Positions 16,484-26,800 of a DNA stretch of 64,000 nucleotides are shown here, piece after piece. The stretch's first letter is position 1; each line of letters starts with the position of its first letter. A model generated the notes under the pieces. It was not told the DNA's origin. It did not search any database and saw only the letters and a list, made by a program, of their open reading frames with translations. A program made the position numbers and the translations under genes. This DNA comes from Pseudomonas sp. DTU12.3. GTDB lineage: Bacteria > Pseudomonadota > Gammaproteobacteria > Pseudomonadales > Pseudomonadaceae. The DNA lies in contig NZ_CP027218.1 in NCBI RefSeq assembly GCF_004124275.1, positions 5,167,001-5,231,000 of the forward strand, read 5' to 3'.

Positions 16484-17154
16484 TGGACTTCGATTTCAGC
16501 GGCATCATCCCCGCTATCCCGGGCCTGTGGAACGGCATGGTCATGACCTTGCAGTTGATGGTCATGGGCGTGGTCGGCGGCATCGTGTTGGGGACGATCC
16601 TGGCACTGATGCGCCTGTCGTCCAGCAAACTGCTGTCACGCGTGGCTGGCGCTTATGTGAACTATTTCCGCTCGATCCCGCTGCTGCTGGTGATCACCTG
16701 GTTCTACCTGGCGGTGCCGTTCGTGCTGCGCTGGATCACCGGCGAAGACACGCCGATTGGCGCGTTCACTTCCTGCGTCGTGGCTTTCATGATGTTCGAA
16801 GCCGCGTACTTCTGTGAAATCGTCCGGGCCGGCGTGCAGTCGATCCCCAAAGGCCAGATGGCCGCCGCGCAGGCGATGGGCATGAGCTACGGCCAGACCA
16901 TGCGCCTGATCATCCTGCCTCAGGCGTTCCGCAAGATGACCCCGTTGCTGCTGCAACAGTCGATCATTCTGTTCCAGGACACATCGCTGGTTTACACCGT
17001 GGGCCTGGTGGACTTCCTCAACTCCGCCCGCTCCAACGGCGACATCATTGGCCGCTCCAACGAGTTCCTGATTTTCGCCGGTGTCGTCTACTTCATCATC
17101 AGCTTTTCCGCCTCGCTGCTGGTCAAGCGTCTGCAAAAAAGGTTCGCCGTATGA
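16483..17154 (+). CDS. aatM: Glutamate/aspartate ABC transporter permease AatM
   Basis: A 223-residue second permease subunit of the GltK type with the EAA loop EIVRAGVQSIPKGQMAAAQA. It overlaps aatQ by one base and the following ATPase gene by four (ATGA), so the stoichiometry of the complex is probably set by coupled translation. Confidence 0.95.
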   Translation: MDFDFSGIIPAIPGLWNGMVMTLQLMVMGVVGGIVLGTILALMRLSSSKLLSRVAGAYVNYFRSIPLLLVITWFYLAVPFVLRWITGEDTPIGAFTSCVVAFMMFEAAYFCEIVRAGVQSIPKGQMAAAQAMGMSYGQTMRLIILPQAFRKMTPLLLQQSIILFQDTSLVYTVGLVDFLNSARSNGDIIGRSNEFLIFAGVVYFIISFSASLLVKRLQKRFAV

Positions 17155-17885
17155 TCTCTATCAAGAACATCAACAAGTGGTATGGGGACTTCCAGGTGCT
17201 GACTGATTGCAGCACCGAGGTCAAAAAAGGCGAAGTGATCGTGGTCTGCGGCCCGTCCGGTTCGGGTAAATCGACTCTGATCAAATGCGTCAACGCGCTG
17301 GAGCCGTTCCAGAAAGGCGACATCGTCGTCGACGGCACCTCGATTGCCGACCCGAAGACCAACCTGCCGAAACTGCGTTCACGCGTGGGCATGGTGTTCC
17401 AGCATTTCGAACTGTTCCCGCACCTGACCATCACCGAAAACCTGACCATTGCGCAGATCAAGGTGCTGGGCCGCAGCAAGGAAGAGGCGACCAAGAAAGG
17501 TCTGCAACTGCTCGAGCGCGTTGGCCTGTCGGCCCATGCCCACAAGCATCCGGGGCAACTGTCCGGTGGTCAGCAACAGCGCGTGGCGATTGCCCGTGCG
17601 CTGGCGATGGACCCGATCGTCATGCTGTTCGACGAACCGACCTCGGCGCTCGACCCGGAAATGGTCAACGAAGTACTCGACGTGATGGTGCAACTGGCCC
17701 ACGAAGGCATGACCATGATGTGCGTGACCCACGAAATGGGCTTCGCCCGTAAAGTGGCCGACCGGGTGATTTTCATGGACGCCGGCAAGATCATCGAAGA
17801 CTGCCCGAAAGAGGAATTCTTCGGCGACATCAGCGCCCGTTCCGAACGCGCGCAGCACTTCCTCGAGAAAATCCTGCAGCACTAA
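17151..17885 (+). CDS. aatP: Glutamate/aspartate ABC transporter ATPase AatP
   Basis: A 244-residue ATPase of the polar amino-acid family. Walker A GPSGSGKS (about residues 34-41), signature LSGGQQQR (about 139), Walker B IVMLFDEPTSALDPE and the switch histidine in VTHEMGFAR are all intact. Last gene of the transporter operon; a REP pair follows. Confidence 0.96.
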   Translation: MISIKNINKWYGDFQVLTDCSTEVKKGEVIVVCGPSGSGKSTLIKCVNALEPFQKGDIVVDGTSIADPKTNLPKLRSRVGMVFQHFELFPHLTITENLTIAQIKVLGRSKEEATKKGLQLLERVGLSAHAHKHPGQLSGGQQQRVAIARALAMDPIVMLFDEPTSALDPEMVNEVLDVMVQLAHEGMTMMCVTHEMGFARKVADRVIFMDAGKIIEDCPKEEFFGDISARSERAQHFLEKILQH

Positions 17886-17903
17886 AAGCACCACCGCCGG
17901 CCC

Positions 17904-17987
17904 CCTGTAGGAGTTGCCGCAGGCTGCGATCTTTTGACTTTGTTTTTAAAGATCAAAAGATCGCAGCCTGCGGAAGCTCCTACAGGG
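17904..17987. repeat. REP-like inverted pair
   Basis: Two head-to-head copies of the main family between aatP and aauS (GTAGGAGTTGCCGCAGGCTG... and GATCAAAAGATCGCAGCCTG...). The potential long hairpin lies where transcript attenuation between transporter and regulator genes would be expected. Confidence 0.85.
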
Positions 17988-18030
17988 GAATGGCAAGGTC
18001 TGTTGTGGTGGTTGACCCAAGGCATCTGTG

Positions 18031-19932
18031 ATGAAATGCGACCCCAATCTCTATCGCGCAGCAAAGCCATCACTTGCCGTGAAGCCCCGTCTGATTCGTC
18101 ATTTGTTCCTGCCGCCGCTGATCATCACCCTGATGATCGGACTGGGTTTCATCGGCTTCTGGACCAGTGAACATTTCGGCATCCGCAGCCTCGGCGAGAA
18201 CGGCCAGCGTCAGTTGGAATTGCACGCCCGCGCCGTCGAAAGCGAGATCAGCAAATACACCTATCTGCCCAGCCTGCTGGAGCTCGAAACCAGTGTCCCG
18301 CAGTTGCTGGCCGACCCGACCACGGAACATCGGCAAACGGTCAACGCCTACCTTGAAGGCCTGAACCGGCGCAGCCGCAGTCGGGCCATCTACGTGATGG
18401 ACACCACCGGCCGTGTCATGGCCACCAGCAACTGGCGCGATGTCGACAGTTATCTCGGTGAAGACCTGTCCTTCCGTGCCTACTTTCAGCGCGCCGTGCG
18501 TGGCGAACCTGGTCGTTTCTACGGGATCGGCAGCACCAATGGCGAGCCGGGTTACTACCTCGCCCACGGCCTCGAAGAACACGGCAAGATCATTGGCGTC
18601 GCCGTGGTCAAGGTGCGTCTGGAAGCCATGGAAGAGCGCTGGCAGCGAGCGCGTCTCGAAGCGTTCGTCAGCGATGAAAACGGCATCATCATTCTCTCCA
18701 GCGACCCCGCCCGACGGCTCAAATCGGTCATTCCGCTGAGCGAAGAGACCAAAGAGAAACTCGCCCGCAGCCTGCAGTATTACTGGTTCCCGCTCAATGA
18801 ACTGCAACCGCTGGCGCGCGAGACGTTGTCTGAAGGCGTGGAGAAACTCACCTTCCCCGCCAACAGCGAACTGCAGTCCGACGAAGACGACATCAGCTAT
18901 CTGGCGCAAACCCGGCCACTGACCGACACACCGTGGAATTTCACCCTGCTCACGCCGTTGCAGGATCTGCGCCGCGAAGCGATCAACCAAGGCATTCTCG
19001 TCGCCGTCGCGTTTGCGCTGGTGGCGTTCCTGCTGATCGCCTGGAACGAGCGGCGCAAGGTCATCGCCACTCGCCTCGCCGCCCGCGAGGCCTTGCAGGA
19101 AGCCAACAATCAACTGGAGCGTCGGATTACCGAACGCACCACCGACCTGCGCGCGAGCAACGAACGCCTGAAGAGTCAGATCCGCGAACGCCGTCAGGCC
19201 GAAGAGACCTTACGCCGCGCGCAGGATGAGCTGGTGCAGGCCGGCAAGCTTGCGGCGATCGGCCAGATGTCGACCAGCATCGCCCACGAATTGAACCAGC
19301 CACTGGCAGCGATGCGCACGCTGTCCGGCAATACCATTCGCTTTCTGGAGCGCGGCCAGCTCGATGTCGCCAGTACCAATCTGAAGACCATCAATGACCT
19401 GATCGACCGCATGGGCCGCATCACCGCCAGCCTGCGCTCGTTCGCCCGGCGCGGCGACAATCAGGGCCAGGCCAGCCTTGGCAAAGCCGTCGACGCGGCG
19501 CTACAAGTGCTCGGCGCTCGGGTCGAAAGCGCCGCGTTGCAGGTGCATCGGCAATTCATCGACGTCCAGGTGCAGATCGACCAGACCCGCCTCGAACAGA
19601 TTCTGGTCAACCTGATCGGCAACGCCCTCGACGCCATGCAGGCGCAACCACAACCCGAACTGTGGCTGGAGGGCGAAGAATTCAACGGCAAGTATCGCCT
19701 GCGTGTACGCGACAACGGGCACGGCATCGATGCCGAAGCGCGCAAGCATCTGTTCGAACCGTTCTTTACCACCAAACTTGGCGAACAGGGCCTGGGTCTC
19801 GGCTTGACCCTTTCCGCCAGCTTCGCCGCCGCCACCGGCGGGCATCTGGGTGTCGAACACCCGGCCAGCGGTGGTACCACCTTTGTCCTCAGTTTACCGT
19901 TGGTAAGCCCTACACCTGCCGAGCCAATATGA
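18031..19932 (+). CDS. aauS: Sensor histidine kinase AauS (DctB type)
   Basis: A 633-residue membrane kinase. A first membrane helix at about residues 26-44 and a second at about 320-338 enclose a 275-residue periplasmic double-Cache-like sensor domain. Then come a coiled coil, a HisKA domain with H419 in IAHELNQPLAAM, and a HATPase domain with NLIGNALDAM, DNGHGI and GLGLGL. It is expected to sense acidic amino acids, by analogy with P. putida AauS. I start at ATG 18031; GTG at 18028 is the alternative. It overlaps aauR by four bases (ATGA). Confidence 0.92.
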   Translation: MKCDPNLYRAAKPSLAVKPRLIRHLFLPPLIITLMIGLGFIGFWTSEHFGIRSLGENGQRQLELHARAVESEISKYTYLPSLLELETSVPQLLADPTTEHRQTVNAYLEGLNRRSRSRAIYVMDTTGRVMATSNWRDVDSYLGEDLSFRAYFQRAVRGEPGRFYGIGSTNGEPGYYLAHGLEEHGKIIGVAVVKVRLEAMEERWQRARLEAFVSDENGIIILSSDPARRLKSVIPLSEETKEKLARSLQYYWFPLNELQPLARETLSEGVEKLTFPANSELQSDEDDISYLAQTRPLTDTPWNFTLLTPLQDLRREAINQGILVAVAFALVAFLLIAWNERRKVIATRLAAREALQEANNQLERRITERTTDLRASNERLKSQIRERRQAEETLRRAQDELVQAGKLAAIGQMSTSIAHELNQPLAAMRTLSGNTIRFLERGQLDVASTNLKTINDLIDRMGRITASLRSFARRGDNQGQASLGKAVDAALQVLGARVESAALQVHRQFIDVQVQIDQTRLEQILVNLIGNALDAMQAQPQPELWLEGEEFNGKYRLRVRDNGHGIDAEARKHLFEPFFTTKLGEQGLGLGLTLSASFAAATGGHLGVEHPASGGTTFVLSLPLVSPTPAEPI

Positions 19933-21257
19933 ACCCCGAACTTAGTGTGCTGATCGTCGAAGACGACCCCCATGTGCTGCTCGGCTGCCAGCAGGCGCTG
20001 ACGCTGGAAGACATTCCCTGCGTCGGCGTCGGCAGTGCCGAAGAAGCGCTGAAACGGGTCGGCGACAACTTTGCCGGCATCGTCATCAGCGACATTCGCC
20101 TGCCAGGCATCGATGGCCTGGAACTGCTGACCCGCCTCAAGCAACGTGATCGCAGCCTGCCGGTGGTATTGATCACCGGGCACGGCGACATTTCCATGGC
20201 TGTCGGCGCGATGCAGAAAGGCGCCTACGACTTCATGGAGAAACCGTTCTCGCCGGAACGTCTGGTGGATGTCGCACGACGGGCGCTGGAGCAACGCAGC
20301 CTTGCCCGCGAAGTGTCGTCGCTGCGCCGGCAACTGGCCGAACGCGATTCCCTTGAAGGCCGCATCATCGGTCGCTCACCGGCCATGCAGAACCTGCGCG
20401 AACTGATCGCCAACGTCGCCGACACTTCGGCCAACGTATTGATCGAAGGCGAGACCGGCACCGGCAAGGAACTGGTCGCGCGTTGCCTGCACGATTTCAG
20501 TCGTCGTCACAGCAAACAGTTCGTCGCGTTGAACTGCGGCGGTCTGCCGGAGAACCTCTTCGAAAGCGAGATCTTCGGCCACGAGGCCAACGCCTTCACC
20601 GGCGCGGGCAAACGGCGCATCGGCAAGATCGAACACGCCGATGGCGGCACGCTGTTCCTCGACGAAGTGGAAAGCATGCCGCTGCCGTTGCAAATCAAAT
20701 TGCTGCGCGTGTTGCAGGAGCGCACTCTCGAACGCCTCGGTTCGAACCAGAGCGTGGCGGTGGATTGCCGGGTGATCGCGGCGACCAAATCCGACCTCGA
20801 CGAATCGAGCAAGTCCGGCGAATTCCGTAGCGATCTGTACTATCGACTCAACGTGGTGACGCTGGAATTGCCGCCACTGCGCGAGCGCCGCGAAGACATC
20901 CTGCAGCTGTTCGAACACTTCACCCAACAGTCGGCCTTGCGTTTTGATCGCGCGCTGCCGGAGCTGGACAATCAGACCCTGTCGAATTTGATGAGCCACG
21001 ACTGGCCGGGCAACGTGCGTGAACTGCGCAACGTCGCCGAGCGTTTTGCCCTGGGTTTGCCAGCGTTCAAGAAGTCCGGTGCCAGCAGTGGCGCACAGGG
21101 CCTGGCATTCGCCGAAGCGGTGGAAGCGTTCGAGCGCAACCTGCTCAACGACGCCTTGCAGCGCAGCGGCGGCAACCTGACCCAGGCGAGTCTCGAGCTG
21201 GGCATGGCCAAGACCACGCTGTTCGACAAAGTCAAAAAATACGGCCTGAGCCATTAA
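19929..21257 (+). CDS. aauR: Sigma-54-dependent response regulator AauR
   Basis: A 442-residue NtrC-family activator. Receiver domain with D55 as phosphoacceptor (VISDIRLPG), AAA+ domain with Walker A GETGTGKE (about residue 174), and C-terminal Fis-type helix-turn-helix ending FDKVKKYGLS. The sigma-54-contact loop reads NAFTGA (residues 221-226) instead of the usual GAFTGA. It should drive the sigma-54 promoter of aatJ from the TTCGG-N4-CCGAA sites. Translationally coupled to aauS. Confidence 0.95.
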   Translation: MNPELSVLIVEDDPHVLLGCQQALTLEDIPCVGVGSAEEALKRVGDNFAGIVISDIRLPGIDGLELLTRLKQRDRSLPVVLITGHGDISMAVGAMQKGAYDFMEKPFSPERLVDVARRALEQRSLAREVSSLRRQLAERDSLEGRIIGRSPAMQNLRELIANVADTSANVLIEGETGTGKELVARCLHDFSRRHSKQFVALNCGGLPENLFESEIFGHEANAFTGAGKRRIGKIEHADGGTLFLDEVESMPLPLQIKLLRVLQERTLERLGSNQSVAVDCRVIAATKSDLDESSKSGEFRSDLYYRLNVVTLELPPLRERREDILQLFEHFTQQSALRFDRALPELDNQTLSNLMSHDWPGNVRELRNVAERFALGLPAFKKSGASSGAQGLAFAEAVEAFERNLLNDALQRSGGNLTQASLELGMAKTTLFDKVKKYGLSH

Positions 21258-21268
21258 GCGAGAACCAC

Positions 21269-21607
21269 GTGGATCTGATTTTCAAAGCCTTGTTGGGCGC
21301 AGCGGTGGTGGTGATCATCGCGGCGCTGTCGAAAACCAGAAACTATTACATCGCCGGACTGGTGCCACTGTTTCCGACGTTTGCGCTGATTGCGCATTAC
21401 ATCGTTGGCAAGGGGCGCTCGATTGAGGATCTGAAGACCACGATCGTGTTCGGCATGTGGTCGATCATTCCGTACTTTGTCTATCTGGCGACGCTGTACG
21501 TGATGGTTGACCGGCTGCGGCTGGAAGCATCGCTGGCCGTCGCGGCCGTGGCGTGGTTGATGGCTGCCACCGTGTTGGTCAGCGTCTGGGTGCGCCTGCA
21601 CAGCTAA
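21269..21607 (+). CDS. GlpM-family small membrane protein
   Basis: A 112-residue protein with four predicted membrane helices, resembling the GlpM protein of P. aeruginosa, a gene near glpD that has been linked to alginate production. Function unknown. It begins with GTG (reading MDLIFKAL) 11 bases after the aauR stop, so it is probably in the aauSR transcript; GAGAA serves as a weak ribosome-binding site. Family assignment is from memory of the sequence pattern. Confidence 0.75.
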   Translation: MDLIFKALLGAAVVVIIAALSKTRNYYIAGLVPLFPTFALIAHYIVGKGRSIEDLKTTIVFGMWSIIPYFVYLATLYVMVDRLRLEASLAVAAVAWLMAATVLVSVWVRLHS

Positions 21608-21621
21608 TAAACCCGATCTCC

Positions 21622-21706
21622 CGTAGGAGCTGCCGAAGGCTGCGATCTTTTGATCCTGTTTTTTAAGGGCAAGATCAAAAGATCGCAGCCTGCGGCAGCT
21701 CCTACG
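21622..21706. repeat. REP-like inverted pair
   Basis: Head-to-head copies of the main family between the convergent GlpM-like and FrnE-like genes; the only candidate terminator there. Confidence 0.85.
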
Positions 21707-21744
21707 GGCATACCCGGATAACCCGGATATACAGGAATGCAGTT

Positions 21745-22413
21745 TCAGCCGTTGACGGTGCCGCCCCGGGAGTCGGCCATGATCTGTCGGATCGCCCCGA
21801 CAAACGTTTCCACCGGTTGCCCGCCCGTCACCGCGTACTGACCGTTGAACACCACTGTCGGCACCGAACTCACTCCGCGTTGCAGCCACAGCTGCTCTTC
21901 TTCTCGCACCTCATCGGCGAACTCGTCCGACGCCAGAATCGTCTCCGCACGCTGGCGATCCAGGCCGACACTCTCGGCGATCTGCAGCAGTTGCCGGTGA
22001 TCCGACGGATTGCCGCCATCACTGAAGTAGGCCTTGAACAACGCCTCTTTCAACGGCAACTGCACACCTTCAAGCTCCGCCCAATGCAACAAGCGGTGCG
22101 CATCGAAAGTGTTGTAGATGCGGCTGTTGCCATCGGTGCGAAAGGCAAATCCAAGCTCGGCACCCCGCGCACGAATCGCCTCGCGATTCTTTTGCGACTG
22201 CTCCGGCGTCGAGCCGTATTTTTCCTGGATGTGTTCGGCGATGTTCTGCCCGTCAGTGCCCATTTTCGGATTCAGCTCGAACGGCTGGAAACGGATCTCG
22301 GCCTGCACTTCGTTGTGCAGAATCTCCAGCGCTTCGAGCAAACCATACAAGCCGACGACACACCACGGGCAAGAGACGTCGCTGACAAAATCGATCTTCA
22401 AAGCAGAACTCAT
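21745..22413 (-). CDS. DsbA-family oxidoreductase (FrnE-like)
   Basis: A 222-residue cytoplasmic thioredoxin-fold protein of the FrnE group. The active site CPWC is at about residues 15-18, an all-helical insertion follows, and the cis-Pro loop is at SSVPTVVFNGQ. No signal peptide, so it differs from periplasmic DsbA. It probably acts as a thiol-disulphide isomerase or in polyketide-like cis-trans isomerisation as its namesake; the true substrate is unknown. The start at 22413 follows GAGG; GTG at 22416 is possible. Confidence 0.9.
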   Translation of the reverse strand: MSSALKIDFVSDVSCPWCVVGLYGLLEALEILHNEVQAEIRFQPFELNPKMGTDGQNIAEHIQEKYGSTPEQSQKNREAIRARGAELGFAFRTDGNSRIYNTFDAHRLLHWAELEGVQLPLKEALFKAYFSDGGNPSDHRQLLQIAESVGLDRQRAETILASDEFADEVREEEQLWLQRGVSSVPTVVFNGQYAVTGGQPVETFVGAIRQIMADSRGGTVNG

Positions 22414-22472
22414 CACACACCTCGCAGGGGAATTCGTGAGGGAAAGTTTGCACGATACACCCTGACGCCCCT

Positions 22473-22598
22473 GTAGGAGCTGCCGCAGGCGGCGATCTTT
22501 TGACTTTGTTTTTTAAGATCAAAAGATCGCAGCCTGCGGCAGCTCCTACACGGGGAATGCGTTCCAATGTGGGAGCGAGCCTGCTCGCGATAAGGCGC
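22473..22598. repeat. REP-like pair plus a second-family REP
   Basis: 22473-22549 is an inverted pair of the main family. 22569-22598 is a single copy of a different family (TGTGGGAGCGAGCCTGCTCG...). The two families sit 19 bases apart between two minus-strand genes. Confidence 0.8.
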
Positions 22599-22610
22599 CG
22601 CAAACCCTGG

Positions 22611-23630
22611 TTACAGCAGATTCCCGCCCACCACCGGCTCAATCTGCGCCCAGTGCGAAGTGTCTTCACGATGCGCCTGCAAATACGGCAGCACCGCCGC
22701 CAGCAACGGTTCCTTGAACGCCTCCTGGAAACGATGCGCCAGCCCCGGAATCAGCTTCAACTGACTGCCGCGAATATGCGCCGCCAGATGCACGCCATGC
22801 ATCACCGGCAGCAATGGATCCGCCGTGCCATGCACCACCAGCGTTGGCACTCGTAATTGATTGAGCAGCGCCACCCGGCTCGGCTCGGCGAGGATCGCCA
22901 TGATCTGCCGTTTCACGCCTTCAGGATTGAACGCGCGGTCATACGAAGCCGCCGCCTGTTGCAGCAGCATCTGCCGATCGTCGCTGACCGCCGGGCTACC
23001 CAGCGCTGCCAGCAGATCGGCCTGCTGCTCCAGCGCTATCTGGCGATTCGGCGCGCCGCGCCGCGACAACAATTGCACCAGCGCCGCGCTCGGCGCCGGC
23101 AACCCTTCGGCGCCGGAAGTGGTCATGATCAGCGTCAGGCTCTCGACTCGCTGCGGCGCCATCGCCGCCATGTGCTGAGCGATCATCCCGCCCATGCTGG
23201 CACCCAGCACGTGAAACTGCTCGACGTGCAGCGCATCCATCAAACCCAACGCATCGTCGGCCATGTCGGTCAGGCTGTAGGGCGCCGCCACCGGCAAACC
23301 GAGTTTGTAGCGCAGCACTTCAAACGTCAGGTTGGCCTCGGCTGGTGCCTGGCGCCAGGTCGACAGACCGACATCGCGGTTGTCGTAGCGAATAACCCGA
23401 AAGCCCTGCTGACACAGAGCCACCACGACTTCGTCCGGCCAGTGGATCAACTGTCCACCAAGGCCCATTACCAACAGCAACGCCGGATCCGAGGCACGGC
23501 CGATGCTCTGGTACGCCAGACTCACCTGCGCCAGATCGACCCTTTCGGTCGGTACATTGACATCGCAACGCGAAGCCGCCATCGACGGCAGGCCGAACAT
23601 CAGCGCGGCCAACAGGAAAAATAAACGCAT
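22611..23630 (-). CDS. Secreted alpha/beta hydrolase
   Basis: A 339-residue alpha/beta-fold hydrolase with an N-terminal signal peptide (MRLFFLLAALMFGLPSMAAS), so it is periplasmic or exported. The nucleophile elbow is GASMGG, the acid is in HGTADPLLP and the histidine in GLAHRF. The oxyanion-hole segment is MGLGGQ. An earlier in-frame start at 23747 would bury the signal peptide, so 23630 is chosen although its ribosome-binding site is weak. Substrate unknown. It is divergent from the large DUF6543 gene. Confidence 0.85.
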   Translation of the reverse strand: MRLFFLLAALMFGLPSMAASRCDVNVPTERVDLAQVSLAYQSIGRASDPALLLVMGLGGQLIHWPDEVVVALCQQGFRVIRYDNRDVGLSTWRQAPAEANLTFEVLRYKLGLPVAAPYSLTDMADDALGLMDALHVEQFHVLGASMGGMIAQHMAAMAPQRVESLTLIMTTSGAEGLPAPSAALVQLLSRRGAPNRQIALEQQADLLAALGSPAVSDDRQMLLQQAAASYDRAFNPEGVKRQIMAILAEPSRVALLNQLRVPTLVVHGTADPLLPVMHGVHLAAHIRGSQLKLIPGLAHRFQEAFKEPLLAAVLPYLQAHREDTSHWAQIEPVVGGNLL

Positions 23631-23730
23631 GAAAAACACCGAAACGCAGAACCCCAGTAGAGCGCGAGTCTGATGAAGTTTGTTCAAGCGCGCTGCCACA
23701 GTTACGTGACAGTTTGATGAAGTTTGCCGA

Positions 23731-23835
23731 ATGGTCGTGCTCACCACAGCTCGCGTGACCTCGACACTTCCTGAAACGAACGCGGCAAAAAGCGATAACT
23801 ATGTACCGCAGATGCCGGTGACGGCTCGCCTCTAA
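23731..23835 (+). CDS. Possible 34-residue small protein
   Basis: ATG at 23731 opens a short frame ending MPVTARL and TAA at 23833-23835. A terminator-like hairpin starts five bases after the stop, which is what suggests a separate short transcription unit. There is no clear Shine-Dalgarno, no recognised family, and the same stretch could be an untranslated leader or a small RNA. Confidence 0.25.
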   Translation: MVVLTTARVTSTLPETNAAKSDNYVPQMPVTARL

Positions 23836-23839
23836 TGGC

Positions 23840-23872
23840 ATGAAGACCGGGATTAGCCGGCCTTCATGTTTT
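23840..23872 (+). terminator. Terminator-like hairpin in front of the DUF6543 gene
   Basis: Stem ATGAAG-A-CCGG / CCGG-C-CTTCAT with loop GATTAG, followed by GTTTTC. It ends only 20 bases before the start of the 1733-residue gene and touches its CTGGAG ribosome-binding region, so it could terminate a short upstream transcript or act as an attenuator. Confidence 0.5.
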
Positions 23873-23886
23873 CTGGAGCCTGTCGC

Positions 23887-26800
23887 ATGTCCGATACCCC
23901 TTCTACGGCCGACTTCGGCCTGGACCAGCCTCTGCGGTCGAACCTCGATCAAAACCTCTATCTGAGCGCTGGCGCACGTCTGCGCGACTGTCACCGCCAG
24001 TGGCTGGACCTCATGGCCCGGTTTCCGACCGGCAGCGACCGCGACTGGAGCCTGCGTGCAACCGGCACACCACTGTCGCGCCGGGATCAGGCCCTGCGCA
24101 TCTACCGTCAGCATTTCGAAGCGGCCAGTCAGCTCGCTTGTGCCGAAGGGACGATCAGCATCGGACAATTGCAGACATTGTCGGCGGCCGTCGATCCGTC
24201 AACGGTCGCTACAGCCGACGTGCATTTCGCGCAGCTTCAGCTTAAACGTATCGATGACAGCCACGTCTCGTTGGCAGGCGCATTACTATTGCGCATTGAC
24301 GGCGACTCGCCCGCATCTCATCTGTTGTATCTGCCTTCAACCTCGCCAGCCTTCAGCCTCTTCAAGCAACACGCCGATCTTCAGCGCTGGCTGATCGAAC
24401 ATTGCCAGAAAAACAGCCGGCTGCCGCGACTGGAGGCAGCAACGCTGGCAGAAGTCGCGCTCGATCTCGACCCACTCAAGTGCAACCTCGAATTACTTTT
24501 CAATCTGTTGCCCAATGCGCACCCTTCGCCCGCATGGCCCGACTTGTCGAGCCTGATCGCCGAACCACCCTTGCCAACTCCCGATGAAGCAATGCCTGTC
24601 GACGACCCGGCCCTGTTCGGTCTGCTGAACCCCGACATTCCTTTCAGCCAGCGCAGCCAAGCTTTGGCCCTTGAGCAGAAAGCCCTCGAACAGTTGCTGG
24701 GCGATGCCGTGGCAGCCAGCCTGAACACCCCGTTACGGCAGAAACTGACGCAACAGTTCGACGCCTTGAGCGAGGCGCAAAATGCCAGCCATAACGCGGC
24801 TTCAGCGTTGCTCGACCACCGCGTTCCACTGAAAATGCTTGAGCTGCGCCACGCCACCAATGCCCATTACCACGCCCTGCATCAGGCCCGATTACGCGGG
24901 TTGCGTGCAGAAGTCGAACTGCAACTGACGCTCAATCAGCTCTCCGTCGATGAACACCGGCGGATCATTGCCTTGCTCGACGCACCCGAGCGAACGCTGC
25001 CCCACCAGGAAACGGTATTTGCCCGTGTGACTTTGGTGGCAGCGGCAGATGACCAACCGATGGTAGAGGATCTGAACGGTGTGCTGGTCATCGCTGCGCC
25101 TTTTGCGCTGGAGCCGGGTGCCACAGAAAGCCTGCTGCTCTATTGGCCCGGGCAGTCCGGCGGATTGCAGCGCTTCAGTTCACGTCAGGCGCTGGAACAA
25201 CAGGTGTTCAAGCACTCGGCCATTGATGAGGAGTTGCTGCTGCAGCTGACGCCACTTAGCGGCGATCCGTTCGTATGGGTGCTTGAACAGCAGCTTTACC
25301 GATGCGAGCAGCAGGCAGCAACCGTCATCCGTGAAAACCCGCTGCCCTCCCGTGCCAGCGAACGTGCGGCAGCGATGGAGCAACTGAGCGAACAACATCT
25401 TGCACGTTTGACGGTACCCTTGTCACAGGCACGCGAACTGGCGTTCGCCTATCGCCTTGAGCAGGAACGCACCGCCGCCCTCGCCGGCAACCTGCCGCCG
25501 TGGCTGGATAACCTCGACAACGCCCAATGCGCGCGCAGTAAAAGATTGATCAGTGACTATCTCAAGGCCATGCAGCATTGCCATGCCTTGCTCGAACGCG
25601 ATCTGCCAGCGCGATCCGTCTTCAGCAAAAAGCGCCTTGATGCTCGACTGCGCAAGGATTTCGCGCTCAAGCGAAGCGTGTCGGTGACGCTGGATTTGCC
25701 CGACAGCACCGACTGGCGAAAAACCTTGATCGACGGTGCAGCGCCTGGCACACCGCACCGCAACACACTTGTGGCCAGTACCCGGCGCAGCGAAATGGCC
25801 CTCGATGAACTGGCGCAAGACAACATCGATCAGGCCATGTGGTGGCGGCTGTCATTCCTGCGGGTCAAGGTCAGCGCCGAAGACGAGCAGGATCGAAAAG
25901 CCGTGGAAAGCGGATTGACTCCGGCCTATCTGCGCAAGTCGTTAACCGATCTGGATCTGGCCGGAAAGTATGAAACGCTGATTCGCCAGACTTTTCTTGG
26001 CATGCCCGGCGAATCAGCGTTCGACCTCGCGTATCGACGCGAATGCCTGAGCGAGCCATGGCGGTTGATGCTCAAGCTGCAATGCGAATTCGCCGTACTG
26101 CAACGGCATATCGACAGCGCCGGATACGCGCTGCTGAAGATCGCCATCGATGCCTCGACGCGGGAGGCATATAGCGTCAGCGGCAAACGAATCGTGCTGT
26201 TACCTGCACATCTCACCGTTGGCGGCACGGACACCGCCCATCAGGGGCCGACCACGCTGGCCGGGGTGACGTTTATCGTCGAACAGGTCAGCGGTTTGAC
26301 CCTGCTGTATTTTCCGGACAGCACCGACGGGGTTTTCCTGCGCCAGTTCGCCACGCTGGAAGAGGCACGTCTGGATCTGTTCAAACGTTGCGTAGACGCG
26401 CGAATGGTCAACTATCTGGCCGGACGAACCTTGAGCGGCGATTTTGCCACCCATGTCAGCCGGATCAACGAAGCTCAACTGCGCAATTTCCACGCGCTGA
26501 TCGGCACCGGGCTGGCCTGGCCAGCATCGACGTCACTGGCCATGCATTTGCTCGACGTGCACATGGGCCGAGTACTGGAAGCACACCGCAGCAGTTCTCG
26601 CTCCAATGACGCCTTATATCTGGAACACTGTGCGCTGAAGTCCGGCACGCTGTTCAACTACCTGAAAATGGCCGTGGGCATGCTGCCATTCATTGGTGCC
26701 TCGGTCGCCCTGTATGACGCGTGGAACAGCGCCAACCTCGCGGTTGCGGCGTTCCTGCGCGGAGACATCGGACATGGGCTGGCGGAAGTCGAATCGGTGT

